Source: Acholeplasma hippikon (lineage in GTDB: Bacteria; Bacillota_I; Bacilli_A; Acholeplasmatales; Acholeplasmataceae). Taken from it: a stretch of DNA of 64,000 nt. Positions 16,648 to 24,933 of the stretch are shown here, piece after piece. The stretch is taken from the NCBI RefSeq assembly GCF_900660755.1, contig NZ_LR215050.1, positions 248,001-312,000 on the forward strand, given 5' to 3'. The notes below the pieces were generated by a model. That model was not told where the DNA came from. It saw only the letters and a program-made list of their open reading frames with translations, and did not search any database. Numbering within the stretch: the stretch's first letter is position 1; the number at the start of each line of letters is the position of its first letter. Both the position numbers and the translations under genes were made by a program.

Positions 16648-17079
16648 ATGAGCAAAAAAAATAACATTTATTTTGATGTTTACTTACGAACTTTTCTATT
16701 CTATATCATCTGTGTATTGTTTGCAATTGGATTATCGATTGCTATTTTCCTTGCAACTGATAATAAATGGATAGCTATCTTAATTGATGTCTTATTAGTT
16801 TTACCGTTATTAGTGAAAACAATTTATTCTTTCCATCACTTAATTAAGTATAACTCAATGGATTTGACTAATTTAGAAGAGGTTAAACTTGGTCAAGTCT
16901 ATGAGATGAATAGAACACTAGCTAAATTTAAATTCGTTTATATGGGAAAAGAACATTACACACTTGCAATTTTTAAGATTAAAAATGTAGGTGACTATAC
17001 AGTAGATAAGTATAAGGATCGAGTTGTCTTAGCAGGCTATTCAAAAAAATATAATTCAGTATTTTTATTTAAAAAGTAA
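16648..17079 (+). CDS. uncharacterised two-TM membrane protein, paralogue of the previous gene
   Basis: A 143-residue protein with two N-terminal transmembrane helices (about 12-33 and 40-62) and a soluble C-terminal domain containing GKEHYT and ending AGYSKKYNSVFLFKK. It matches the protein at 16094-16534 in order of features and in the C-terminal motif. It has its own leader and terminators on both sides, so it is regulated apart from its paralogue. ATG 16648 follows AAAGGAAGAG. No known family recognised. Confidence 0.7.
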   Translation: MSKKNNIYFDVYLRTFLFYIICVLFAIGLSIAIFLATDNKWIAILIDVLLVLPLLVKTIYSFHHLIKYNSMDLTNLEEVKLGQVYEMNRTLAKFKFVYMGKEHYTLAIFKIKNVGDYTVDKYKDRVVLAGYSKKYNSVFLFKK

Positions 17080-17106
17080 CTAGAGTTCAAACTCTAGTTT
17101 TTTTTA
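17078..17106 (+). terminator. terminator overlapping the stop codon
   Basis: AACTAGAGTT (17078-17087) and AACTCTAGTT (17090-17099) form a 10-bp inverted repeat, then a T run to 17105. The TAA stop overlaps the left arm. Confidence 0.9.
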
Positions 17107-17133
17107 CATAATTTTTTTCTAAGTGCTAAATTA

Positions 17134-17161
17134 TTGACTATTATAAAAAAATCAATATAAT
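17134..17161 (+). promoter_or_regulatory. promoter of the marR-ABC exporter operon
   Basis: TTGACT (17134-17139), a 16-bp spacer and TATAAT (17156-17161), directly followed by a palindromic operator. Confidence 0.8.
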
Positions 17162-17162
17162 T

Positions 17163-17176
17163 GTTAGCATGCTAAC
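17163..17176 (+). promoter_or_regulatory. palindromic operator, probably for the MarR-family repressor
   Basis: GTTAGCATGCTAAC is a perfect 14-bp palindrome starting two bases after the -10 box and ending seven bases before the AGGAGG of the marR gene. Size and position fit an autoregulatory MarR site; which protein binds is inferred. Confidence 0.7.
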
Positions 17177-17195
17177 TAATTTAGGAGGTCACACG

Positions 17196-17633
17196 TTGAA
17201 GAAAATTGGACTAGAGTTAAGAAACTTAATGAATCTAATTATGCGATTCACGCATAAAGAAGCATCGACTGAAAATATCTCTATGTCTCATGCTGCAATT
17301 CTAAAGTATTTGACAAAACATAAAAATGAAGAAGTCAATCCGAAAGATTTAGAAGAAGCATTCATGATGCGTAAATCAACAGTTTCCAGAATGCTTCAAT
17401 TAATGGAAAGTAATGGATTAATTGAAAGATTAGATGATCCACAAGATTCCAGAAAGAAAATCATTAAGCTTACAGACCATGCTTCAAAACTTCATCATAA
17501 ATTTGATGAAAAGTATGAAGAAATGGAAGTTGCAATGGCTAAGGATATTGCACCTGAAGATCTAGAAGTTTTCTTTAAGGTACTCGATCAAATTAAGTTA
17601 AATTTAAAAGAAGAAAAGGAAGAAGAAAAATAA
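17196..17633 (+). CDS. MarR-family transcriptional regulator
   Basis: A 145-residue winged-helix regulator. Seen: an N-terminal dimerisation helix, the recognition region NPKDLEEAFMMRKSTVSRML, the wing with the conserved MarR pattern DDPQDSRKKIIKLT and a long C-terminal helix ending in an acidic/lysine tail. The start is TTG 17196, seven bases after AGGAGG (17183-17188); an in-frame ATG at 17169 lies inside the operator and before the ribosome site. One base separates its stop from the first ABC exporter gene, so it is the local regulator of that pump. Known: most MarR proteins repress export or stress genes until a small ligand is bound. Confidence 0.9.
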   Translation: MKKIGLELRNLMNLIMRFTHKEASTENISMSHAAILKYLTKHKNEEVNPKDLEEAFMMRKSTVSRMLQLMESNGLIERLDDPQDSRKKIIKLTDHASKLHHKFDEKYEEMEVAMAKDIAPEDLEVFFKVLDQIKLNLKEEKEEEK

Positions 17634-17634
17634 T

Positions 17635-19386
17635 ATGCTAAAAATACTAAAACATATTAAGACAACTGAATGGCTGTGGATATTAGTTTCTATTCTCTTA
17701 ATTGGTGGTCAAGTCTGGCTAGAACTTGAAATCCCTACTTATATGGGAACAATTTCAAAAATGGCTTTAGAAGGCAACGCCAATATTTGGGATATCGTAG
17801 TAGAAGGCTTAAAGATGCTAGGTCTAGCATTTGGAAGTTTAATTTCAGCAGTAATCGTTGGCTTAATTTTCGCAAGAATTTCATCTAGATTCTCAGCTAG
17901 ATTAAGATCAATGATGTTTACAAAGACAGCAGACTTCTCAATGGAAGAAATCAATGCATTTTCTACACCAAGTTTAATCACTCGTTCTACAAACGATATT
18001 ACACAAGTACAAAACATGATTTCAATGGGAGCACAATTATTATTAAAGGCTCCAATCCTTGCAATATGGAGTATTTATAAAATTTCGGGTTCACAATGGC
18101 AATTTACAGCAATCACTGCAGGTGCAATTTTAGCTATCTCAATCGTGTTAGTTGTGATTATTTTCGTTGCTGTACCAAGATTTAAACGTATTCAAAAGAA
18201 TACAGATGAGTTAAACAAGTATTCAAGAGAAAACCTTGCAGGTTTACGTGTTATTAAAGCTTATAACGCTGAAAAGTTCCAAACTAAGAAAATTGACACA
18301 GTAAATGATGTTTTAATGACTGACGGTTTACTTGCTGGTAGAATTATGAGTTTAATCAGTCCAACAATGGCACTTGTTTTATCAGGTGTAAGCTTATCAA
18401 TTTATTGGATTGGTGCACATTTAATTGATGGTATTCCATTTGTGAATATGTTAGACCGTGTAGATATTTATCAACAAATGATTATCTTCTCACAATATGC
18501 AATGCAAGTTATCATGGCATTCATGATGTTAGTAATGATCTTCATTATCTTACCAAGAGCACAAGTATCAGCTGGTCGTATCCTAGAAGTATTAAATAAG
18601 AAAACAAAAATTAAAGATGGTTCTCAACCATTAAAAGAGCATGTTAAAACACTTGAATTTAACAATGTTTCATTCCAATATCCTGATGCATCTGACCCAG
18701 TATTAGAAAATATTAGTTTCAAGGCAAACAAAGGTCAAACAGTTGCGATTATCGGTGCAACAGGTGCTGGTAAATCAACAATGATTAATTTAATTCCTAG
18801 ATTCTATGATGTAACAGAAGGTGAAATCTTAATTAATGGTCAAAATATTAAACAATTTAAGGCACATGATTTAAGAAAGAAAATTGGTTACATTTCACAA
18901 CAAGCATTCTTATTCAGTGGTACAATCGGTTCTAACGTTAACTACGGTTTAGAAGAAGAAAAAGAATTAGATTATGCACTAGAAATTGCACAAGCATCAG
19001 ATTTTGTTAACAGCTTAGAAGAAAAAGGCAATTCAAGAGTTTCTCAAGCTGGTAAGAACTTCTCTGGTGGTCAAAAACAAAGATTATCAATTGCACGTGC
19101 GATTCAAAGAGATGCTGAAGTATTAATCTTCGATGACTCATTCTCTGCACTTGACTATCGTACAGATCGTAATTTAAGAAATGCGTTAAAAGAAAACTTA
19201 AACAATCAAATTACATTAATTGTTGCACAAAGAATCGGTACAATTAAAAATGCTGATGTTATCTTAGTCTTAGATGAAGGTAAGATTGTTGGTGCTGGTA
19301 CGCATAAAGAATTACTAAAAGATAATAAAGTCTACAGAGAAATTGCATTATCACAACTATCAGAGGAGGAATTAGCAAATGAATAA
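17635..19386 (+). CDS. ABC exporter half-transporter with degenerate ATP site
   Basis: A 583-residue half-transporter: six-helix membrane domain (about 1-325) and a C-terminal ATPase domain with Walker A GATGAGKST (from residue 374) and signature FSGGQ (476-480). Two catalytic positions deviate: the Walker B glutamate is Asp (FDDSFSALD, D501) and the switch histidine is Gln (VAQR, Q532). Its partner next door has the intact versions, so the pair forms a heterodimer with one degenerate and one active ATP site, as in LmrCD, BmrCD and TM287/288. It starts one base after marR. Substrate is unknown, with drugs or lipids likely by family. Confidence 0.93.
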   Translation: MLKILKHIKTTEWLWILVSILLIGGQVWLELEIPTYMGTISKMALEGNANIWDIVVEGLKMLGLAFGSLISAVIVGLIFARISSRFSARLRSMMFTKTADFSMEEINAFSTPSLITRSTNDITQVQNMISMGAQLLLKAPILAIWSIYKISGSQWQFTAITAGAILAISIVLVVIIFVAVPRFKRIQKNTDELNKYSRENLAGLRVIKAYNAEKFQTKKIDTVNDVLMTDGLLAGRIMSLISPTMALVLSGVSLSIYWIGAHLIDGIPFVNMLDRVDIYQQMIIFSQYAMQVIMAFMMLVMIFIILPRAQVSAGRILEVLNKKTKIKDGSQPLKEHVKTLEFNNVSFQYPDASDPVLENISFKANKGQTVAIIGATGAGKSTMINLIPRFYDVTEGEILINGQNIKQFKAHDLRKKIGYISQQAFLFSGTIGSNVNYGLEEEKELDYALEIAQASDFVNSLEEKGNSRVSQAGKNFSGGQKQRLSIARAIQRDAEVLIFDDSFSALDYRTDRNLRNALKENLNNQITLIVAQRIGTIKNADVILVLDEGKIVGAGTHKELLKDNKVYREIALSQLSEEELANE

Positions 19387-21208
19387 TGATGAACAAAAAC
19401 CACGTCAAAGAACATCTAGTCATGGTCATGGCGGCATGGGCGTCGGCGAAAAAGCTAAAGACTTCAAAAAATCCTTCAAAAAATTATTAAATTATGTAAG
19501 AACTTATAGAGCCATCTTAATTCTTGCGATTATCCTTGCATTCATCGGAACAATCCTAAACCTTTTAGGACCTGATATGATTAAAACAATCACTAACGAA
19601 ATCACTGCTGGTATGACTGATATCGTTAATGGTATTAATATTAAGAAAATTGATAGAATTGCAATCACATTAGTTATCTTCTATATTTTAGGTTTTATCT
19701 TTAACTATATTCAAGGTTTCTTCATGGTTACAATTGGTCAAAGAGTTTCTAACAAGTTTAGAAAAGAAATGGCACAAAAAATCAATAAAGTTCCATTTAA
19801 GTACTATGATACTAATAATATCGGTGATATCTTAAGTAGATTCACAAATGACGTTGATACAATTGCACAAACATTTGCACAAAGCTTTGGTACATTAGTA
19901 ACTGCGATTACCATGTTTATTGGGTCAATTGTTATGATGTTCTATACAAACTGGTTAATGGCACTTACAGCAATTTTATCTTCAGTAATTGGTTTTGTCT
20001 TTATGGCAACAATCATTAAGGGTTCACAAAAACACTTTAAGACATATCAAGGTCAATTAGGTGCTTTAAATGGACACATTGAAGAAACATATACAGGACA
20101 TACAATCGTTAAGGCTTATAACGGAGAAAATGAAGCAAAAGAACAATTTGAAACTATGAATAGAAAATTATTTGTTAGTGGTTGGAAAGCTCAATTCTTC
20201 TCAGGATTAATGATGCCTTTAATGAGTTTTGTTGGTAATATTGGATATGTTGCAGTTATTATTGTTGGTGCATTATTAGTTTCTAACAATAAGATTGAGT
20301 TTGGTGTTGTCTTAGCATTTATTATTTACGTTAGATTATTTACACAACCATTATCACAAATGGCTCAATCAATGAACGCTTTACAATCAGGTACAGCTGC
20401 ATCAGAACGTGTATTTGAATTCTTAGAAGAAAAAGAATTAGCAGATGAATCACACAAGACTAAACAATTAACAAATGTAAAAGGTGATGTTAAGTTTGAT
20501 CATGTTAAATTTGGATATGATGAAAACAAAATTATTATTAAAGACTTCTCTGCTAACATTAAAGCAGGTCAAAAAGTTGCCATCGTTGGTCCAACAGGAG
20601 CAGGTAAGACAACTTTAGTTAACCTATTAATGAGATTCTATGAAGTAAACGAAGGTTCAATTTCAATTGACGGTGTTGATACTAAAGAATTAACAAGAGA
20701 AAACGTTCATAACTTATTTGGTATGGTTCTACAAGATACTTGGTTATTTGAAGGTACTGTTTATGAAAACTTAGTCTTCAATAAGAAAGATGTAGATGCT
20801 GAAACTGTCAAGAATATTTGTAAGACAGTAGGTATTCACTTCTTTATTAATACATTACCTGAAAAATACAATACAATCTTAACTGACAAGTTAAACTTAT
20901 CTGCAGGACAAAAGCAATTATTAACAATTGCTCGTGCAATGATTCAAAATGCTCCATTATTAATCTTCGATGAAGCAACTTCATCAATTGATACAAGAAC
21001 TGAAGTATTAATTCAAGATGCAATGGATGCATTAATGAAGGGTAGAACTTCATTCGTAATTGCGCATAGATTAAGTACAATTAAAAATGCTGATTTAATT
21101 CTAGTAATGAAAGAAGGGGATGTCATTGAAAGTGGCACTCACGACCAATTACTTGCAGCAAACGGATTCTACGCAGAATTATATAATTCACAATTTGAAG
21201 AAAAATAA
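19379..21208 (+). CDS. ABC exporter half-transporter, partner subunit with catalytic ATP site
   Basis: A 609-residue half-transporter overlapping the upstream gene by 8 bases. Seen: a polar, glycine-rich N-terminal extension (HGHGGMGVGEK), six membrane helices (about 35-340) and an ATPase domain with Walker A GPTGAGKTT (from 404), Walker B FDEATSSID (E532) and switch H563 (IAHR). Its signature is LSAGQ (507-511) instead of LSGGQ. Since the signature of one subunit completes the ATP site of the other, this deviation falls in the same site as the D501 and Q532 changes of the partner. The degenerate site is therefore coherent and the other site intact. It ends at a UUCG-loop terminator. Confidence 0.93.
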   Translation: MNNDEQKPRQRTSSHGHGGMGVGEKAKDFKKSFKKLLNYVRTYRAILILAIILAFIGTILNLLGPDMIKTITNEITAGMTDIVNGINIKKIDRIAITLVIFYILGFIFNYIQGFFMVTIGQRVSNKFRKEMAQKINKVPFKYYDTNNIGDILSRFTNDVDTIAQTFAQSFGTLVTAITMFIGSIVMMFYTNWLMALTAILSSVIGFVFMATIIKGSQKHFKTYQGQLGALNGHIEETYTGHTIVKAYNGENEAKEQFETMNRKLFVSGWKAQFFSGLMMPLMSFVGNIGYVAVIIVGALLVSNNKIEFGVVLAFIIYVRLFTQPLSQMAQSMNALQSGTAASERVFEFLEEKELADESHKTKQLTNVKGDVKFDHVKFGYDENKIIIKDFSANIKAGQKVAIVGPTGAGKTTLVNLLMRFYEVNEGSISIDGVDTKELTRENVHNLFGMVLQDTWLFEGTVYENLVFNKKDVDAETVKNICKTVGIHFFINTLPEKYNTILTDKLNLSAGQKQLLTIARAMIQNAPLLIFDEATSSIDTRTEVLIQDAMDALMKGRTSFVIAHRLSTIKNADLILVMKEGDVIESGTHDQLLAANGFYAELYNSQFEEK

Positions 21209-21212
21209 GAAA

Positions 21213-21237
21213 AAAAGCTTGCTTCGGCAAGCTTTTT
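21213..21237. terminator. bidirectional terminator with TTCG loop
   Basis: AAAAGCTTGC (21213-21222), TTCG, GCAAGCTTTT (21227-21236). It lies between the convergent exporter operon and yaaA, with A and T runs for both directions. Confidence 0.92.
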
Positions 21238-21913
21238 ACTTTGTAAAGATGAACTCAAATTCAGTTGAAAGTTCTTGATTAAATTTAAAATCATTAATAA
21301 CTAACGATTTAATCTGATCGAGTGTTTGTATGTTTTTATTAACGATTTCTCTAGCAAATAAACCACGCATTTGTTTAAGTAATACAGTCGGTGTTGTTTT
21401 TTGATTTAATACTTTAAAATCAATTCGATATTTTGGTTTGATAATTAAATCTTCAAATTCTTTGCTTGTTAAATCAATTAATATTTCATTTTTGAACTCA
21501 AGTTTCATATAGTGAGTTAAATCTTTTTTCCAGTAGTGATAGAGATTTCCTAACATACGATGCGTAAAATCAATTCGATATTTTTTAATTTCTGCATCAT
21601 GTGGAACTAAACCATACATTGCTGATAAAATGAAAATTTGATTATCTTTAAAGTTTAATGTTTCTGCATCTAAAGACTTATAAAGAATACCGCCATAGCG
21701 AATAATTGCTTGGCTTAATGTTTGTTCTTTATGGTAATAATCATAAACCTCATCTACTAATTTATCGGATAAGTCGAATTTTATTTTAATTTCATCTTTT
21801 TTAAATGATTTAATTTCATTAAATAATCTTTCTGTCTTATCTTTAAATAAAATAGATTTCCCTGGTTTGATTGAATTTGTAAAAGTTTTACTTGGTGAAA
21901 TAAAAATAATCAT
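21236..21913 (-). CDS. yaaA: peroxide stress protein YaaA (UPF0246)
   Basis: A 225-residue YaaA-family protein. Seen: the N-terminal IFISPSKTF, the central AIIRYGGILYKSLDAETL and NQIFILSAMYGLVPHDAEI, and a later LIDLTSKEFEDLI, all diagnostic of the family. Known: in E. coli YaaA limits free iron and DNA damage during hydrogen peroxide stress; the biochemical activity is not settled. It is read toward the ABC exporter and is probably a single-gene unit; its ATG is preceded by a weak AGAGGTAG site. Confidence 0.88.
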   Translation of the reverse strand: MIIFISPSKTFTNSIKPGKSILFKDKTERLFNEIKSFKKDEIKIKFDLSDKLVDEVYDYYHKEQTLSQAIIRYGGILYKSLDAETLNFKDNQIFILSAMYGLVPHDAEIKKYRIDFTHRMLGNLYHYWKKDLTHYMKLEFKNEILIDLTSKEFEDLIIKPKYRIDFKVLNQKTTPTVLLKQMRGLFAREIVNKNIQTLDQIKSLVINDFKFNQELSTEFEFIFTK

Positions 21914-21954
21914 ATAAGCTACCTCTAAAACTATTATAAACGAATTTACTTTGA

Positions 21955-21960
21955 TATAAT
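21955..21960 (+). promoter_or_regulatory. -10 box of the MFS transporter gene
   Basis: TATAAT at 21955-21960, 20 bases before the ATG at 21980. No convincing -35 hexamer is seen. Confidence 0.45.
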
Positions 21961-21979
21961 CACAAATAAGAGGTTAATT

Positions 21980-23137
21980 ATGGCATCTATTTTATTAGTT
22001 ATTATTTATATAGCATTTATTAGTTTGGGTTTACCAGATTCTTTATTAGGTTCAGCATGGCCTGTAATTTATAAAGATTTAAATATACCAATTTCATCTA
22101 TGGGCATGTTAACGATGCTGATTTCATTTGGAACAATTACATCAAGTTTGTTTGCGAGTAAACTTAATCATAAGTTTGGCTCTGGACTCGTCACTAGTAT
22201 ATCCGTTTTCTTAACGGCGATTGCAATGTTTGGGTTTAGTATCTCAAACTCACTTTTAATGCTTTCTCTTTTTGCTTTCCCTTATGGATTTGGTGCTGGT
22301 GCAATTGATTCGACATTAAACAATTATGTTTCACTCCATTATAAAAAGAAACATATGAACTTTTTACACGCTTTTTGGGGAATTGGAACTTTAGTAGGTC
22401 CATTTGCAATGAGTTATGCAATTTCAAATAAATTAGGGTGGCAAAAAGGTTATGAAGTTGTTGCAATGATTCAACTAGTTATCTCATTAATTGTTTTTGG
22501 ATCATTATTTATGTGGAAGAAACAAAGAGAAGAACAACAAAATGAACAAGAACACTTAAACATTTTTCAAGTACTTAAAATAAAGCATATTAAGTATTTG
22601 ATGTTTGCATTTTTACTTTATACAGGATTTGAAGCGACAATGTTTAACTGGGTAAGTACGTATCTTGTCAAAGATAAAGGAATTAGTGAGGATTTAGGTG
22701 CATTACTCGCATCAATTTTCTTTATTGGCATGACAGTAGGTAGAATCATTTCGGGTATATTATCAAATAAAGTGAAATCAAAACATATCATTCGTATTGG
22801 ATTTTTACTTATTATAACTGGGATGATTGTAATCTTATTTTCATTTATATATTATCAAGTAGCAGTTTTAGGTATTATTATTGCAGGGTTAGGTGCTGCA
22901 CCAATTTTTCCTTCAATTATTCATCGAACACCGAGTTTATTTGATAGAAAAAAATCTCAAGCAATAATTTCGATTGAAATGTTTTTTGCATATTCTGGAG
23001 TTGTACTTATGCCAGCTATTTTTGGTTTAATCGCAAATTACGTAACGATTCAATCATTACCCTTATATATTTTGATAATTATTATTATAAGTTTTATACT
23101 TTTAGAAACGCTCAACAAAAAAGTAAAAAACACATAA
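21980..23137 (+). CDS. MFS transporter
   Basis: A 385-residue major-facilitator protein with about twelve hydrophobic helices and a short charged central loop (MWKKQREEQQNEQEH, near 175-190). Seen: start ILLVIIYIAFISLGLPDSLLGSAWP, close to the FucP/YbjJ-type subgroup, and the loop 2-3 segment ASKLNHKFGSGLV in the motif A position. The glycine-rich helix AFPYGFGAGAIDSTLNNYV supports that assignment. The substrate cannot be predicted; sugars are common in the subgroup. It is a single gene between yaaA and the DsbA-like gene. Confidence 0.88.
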   Translation: MASILLVIIYIAFISLGLPDSLLGSAWPVIYKDLNIPISSMGMLTMLISFGTITSSLFASKLNHKFGSGLVTSISVFLTAIAMFGFSISNSLLMLSLFAFPYGFGAGAIDSTLNNYVSLHYKKKHMNFLHAFWGIGTLVGPFAMSYAISNKLGWQKGYEVVAMIQLVISLIVFGSLFMWKKQREEQQNEQEHLNIFQVLKIKHIKYLMFAFLLYTGFEATMFNWVSTYLVKDKGISEDLGALLASIFFIGMTVGRIISGILSNKVKSKHIIRIGFLLIITGMIVILFSFIYYQVAVLGIIIAGLGAAPIFPSIIHRTPSLFDRKKSQAIISIEMFFAYSGVVLMPAIFGLIANYVTIQSLPLYILIIIIISFILLETLNKKVKNT

Positions 23138-23213
23138 GTTTCAACTTATAGGCAATTAAGCGTTTCAATATTAGCCCACATGTTAAAATGAATATGAACT
23201 CATGGAGGTAAAT

Positions 23214-23915
23214 ATGATGATGAATATTGAAATATGGAGTGATTATTCTTGTCCATTTTGTTATATTGGGAAAAGAAAATTAGAGAATGCAATTAAAGAA
23301 TTAGGTGTTGAAAATAAGATTAAATTGGTATTCAAAGCATATCAATTAAATCCAGATGCACCAGAAGTTGCAATTGATGGTATTGAAGGATTAAGCAAAA
23401 TTAAAGGTATTCCAAAAGAACAAGTTAAAGTGATGTATGGTCAAGCAACAACTTATGCGAAAATGGTTGGTTTAGATTATCATATGGATAAAATTCAATA
23501 CGTATCGACATACAAAGCTCACCGATTAGCAAAACTAGCTAAAAAATATGGTAAAGAATCAGAATTAACTGAACTATTAATGGATGGTTATTTTGTTAAA
23601 GGTTTAAACCTAGGTGATCATGATACTTTAACAAAACTTGCCACATCTGTAGGATTAGATGAGGAATTAGTAAAATCTATTCTAAATACAAATGAATTTG
23701 CCAATTTAGTGGATAAAGATATTGAAGAAGCAGAATCAATAGGCATACAAGGTGTCCCATTCTTTATTTTCGGAAGAAAATACGCTGTAAGTGGTGCACA
23801 AGATACAGCAATCTTTAAACAAGCAATTACTAAAGCACTCGAAGAAACTAAGTCCTTTACACTTTTAGATGAAGAAGACGCACCTAAATGTGAAGGTGAT
23901 GAATGCTCTATTTAA
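23214..23915 (+). CDS. DsbA-family (FrnE-like) thiol oxidoreductase
   Basis: A 233-residue cytoplasmic thioredoxin-fold protein. Seen: active-site CPFC (C13, C16; DYSCPFCYIGKRKLE), the inserted helical domain, and the cis-proline loop GIQGVPFFIFGRKYAVSGAQ near 180-199, all typical of FrnE/DSBA oxidoreductases. The tail has two additional cysteines (PKCEGDECSI), a possible metal or redox pair. No signal peptide. The start at 23214 follows GGAGG (23204-23208); two further ATGs follow at once, so the exact start could be 3 or 6 bases later. The substrate is unknown. Confidence 0.88.
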   Translation: MMMNIEIWSDYSCPFCYIGKRKLENAIKELGVENKIKLVFKAYQLNPDAPEVAIDGIEGLSKIKGIPKEQVKVMYGQATTYAKMVGLDYHMDKIQYVSTYKAHRLAKLAKKYGKESELTELLMDGYFVKGLNLGDHDTLTKLATSVGLDEELVKSILNTNEFANLVDKDIEEAESIGIQGVPFFIFGRKYAVSGAQDTAIFKQAITKALEETKSFTLLDEEDAPKCEGDECSI

Positions 23916-23952
23916 AACACCAAAACATCAGTTAAAAACTGGTGTTTTTTCT
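23914..23952 (+). terminator. terminator after the DsbA-like gene
   Basis: AAAACACCA (23914-23922) and TGGTGTTTT (23940-23948), then more T. An inner CAGTT/AACTG pair can compete for part of the stem. Confidence 0.75.
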
Positions 23953-24039
23953 TTTTAGTTAATAAATTTAGAAAAAAATAAACTTATAGTTTCTTTTAAT
24001 TTTTTCTATGCAAAGCGTAAAATCAATTAAAAACCTTCA

Positions 24040-24048
24040 TGCTATACT
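24040..24048 (+). promoter_or_regulatory. extended -10 promoter of the GNAT gene
   Basis: TGCTATACT has the TGn extension and hexamer TATACT (24043-24048), 34 bases before the ATG at 24082. Confidence 0.5.
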
Positions 24049-24081
24049 AAAAATAGTTAATGAATACTTATGGAGGTTTAT

Positions 24082-24924
24082 ATGGAATTTATCAAATTAA
24101 AAGATTTAAGTAGCGAAGCATATTATGAGTGTTTCTCTGATGCCTTTAGTGATTATGTGGGATTCAGACACGTCCCTTATCAAGATTTTATGAATATGAT
24201 GAAGGTAAGAGGAATGGATCCAGAAATATCTTATGCAGCTAAAATAGATGGTCAACTAGCAGGTGTCATCATGAATGCTTATAAACAAAATGATGAAGCG
24301 AATATTGGATATGTTGTATCCATTGGGGTAAGACCAAAATTTAGAGGTCAAAAAGTTGCTCAAAGTTTAATCCTTCATTCCATTCATACTTTTAAAAATA
24401 TGAAGATTCATTCCTATATGTTAGAAGTAATTACAATCAATGAAAAGGCATATAATTTATATACTAAATTAGGTTTTAAAAAGCAAAGAGACTTCCCATG
24501 TTTTAAAATTAATAAAATTGATAAAAAATATAAGGTGTATCCAATTGAGAAAGTTGACAAAATTGACTATAATGATGTTAAGGACTTAATGGATGTTATG
24601 CCTTCATGGCAAAACTCATTTAGTTCACTTAATCGAAATCCAGGTCAGTTTACATACTTAGTCGTAAAAGATAACGATAAAATAATTGGATATGCAATTA
24701 GTGATCTAAATAAACGCTCATTACTTCAAATTGCGGTACATAAGAATTACAGAAGACAAGGTATTGGAAGTAGTTTACTAAATGAACTCTTTACCTTATC
24801 AAATGGGACGCAATTAGGTATTTTAAATGTTGATGAAACATCAATTAGTTTAATTGAGTTTTTCAAACATTTTAAAGCGGAAGAGTTATTAAAACAATTC
24901 GAATTAGTTAAAGTCCTAGAATAG
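24082..24924 (+). CDS. tandem GNAT-family N-acetyltransferase
   Basis: A 280-residue protein with two acetyltransferase folds. Seen: an N-terminal GNAT domain with the acetyl-CoA motif IGVRPKFRGQKVAQSL (about 86-101) and a following NEKAYNLYTKLGFKK segment. A second copy near 215-260 has IAVHKNYRRQGIGSSLL. The glycine/arginine pyrophosphate-binding pattern is intact in both. The acceptor substrate is unknown. The start at 24082 follows GGAGG (24072-24076); the in-frame ATG at 24070 overlaps that site. The next gene begins 9 bases downstream, so they form one transcript. Confidence 0.88.
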   Translation: MEFIKLKDLSSEAYYECFSDAFSDYVGFRHVPYQDFMNMMKVRGMDPEISYAAKIDGQLAGVIMNAYKQNDEANIGYVVSIGVRPKFRGQKVAQSLILHSIHTFKNMKIHSYMLEVITINEKAYNLYTKLGFKKQRDFPCFKINKIDKKYKVYPIEKVDKIDYNDVKDLMDVMPSWQNSFSSLNRNPGQFTYLVVKDNDKIIGYAISDLNKRSLLQIAVHKNYRRQGIGSSLLNELFTLSNGTQLGILNVDETSISLIEFFKHFKAEELLKQFELVKVLE

Positions 24925-24933
24925 GGTGATTTG

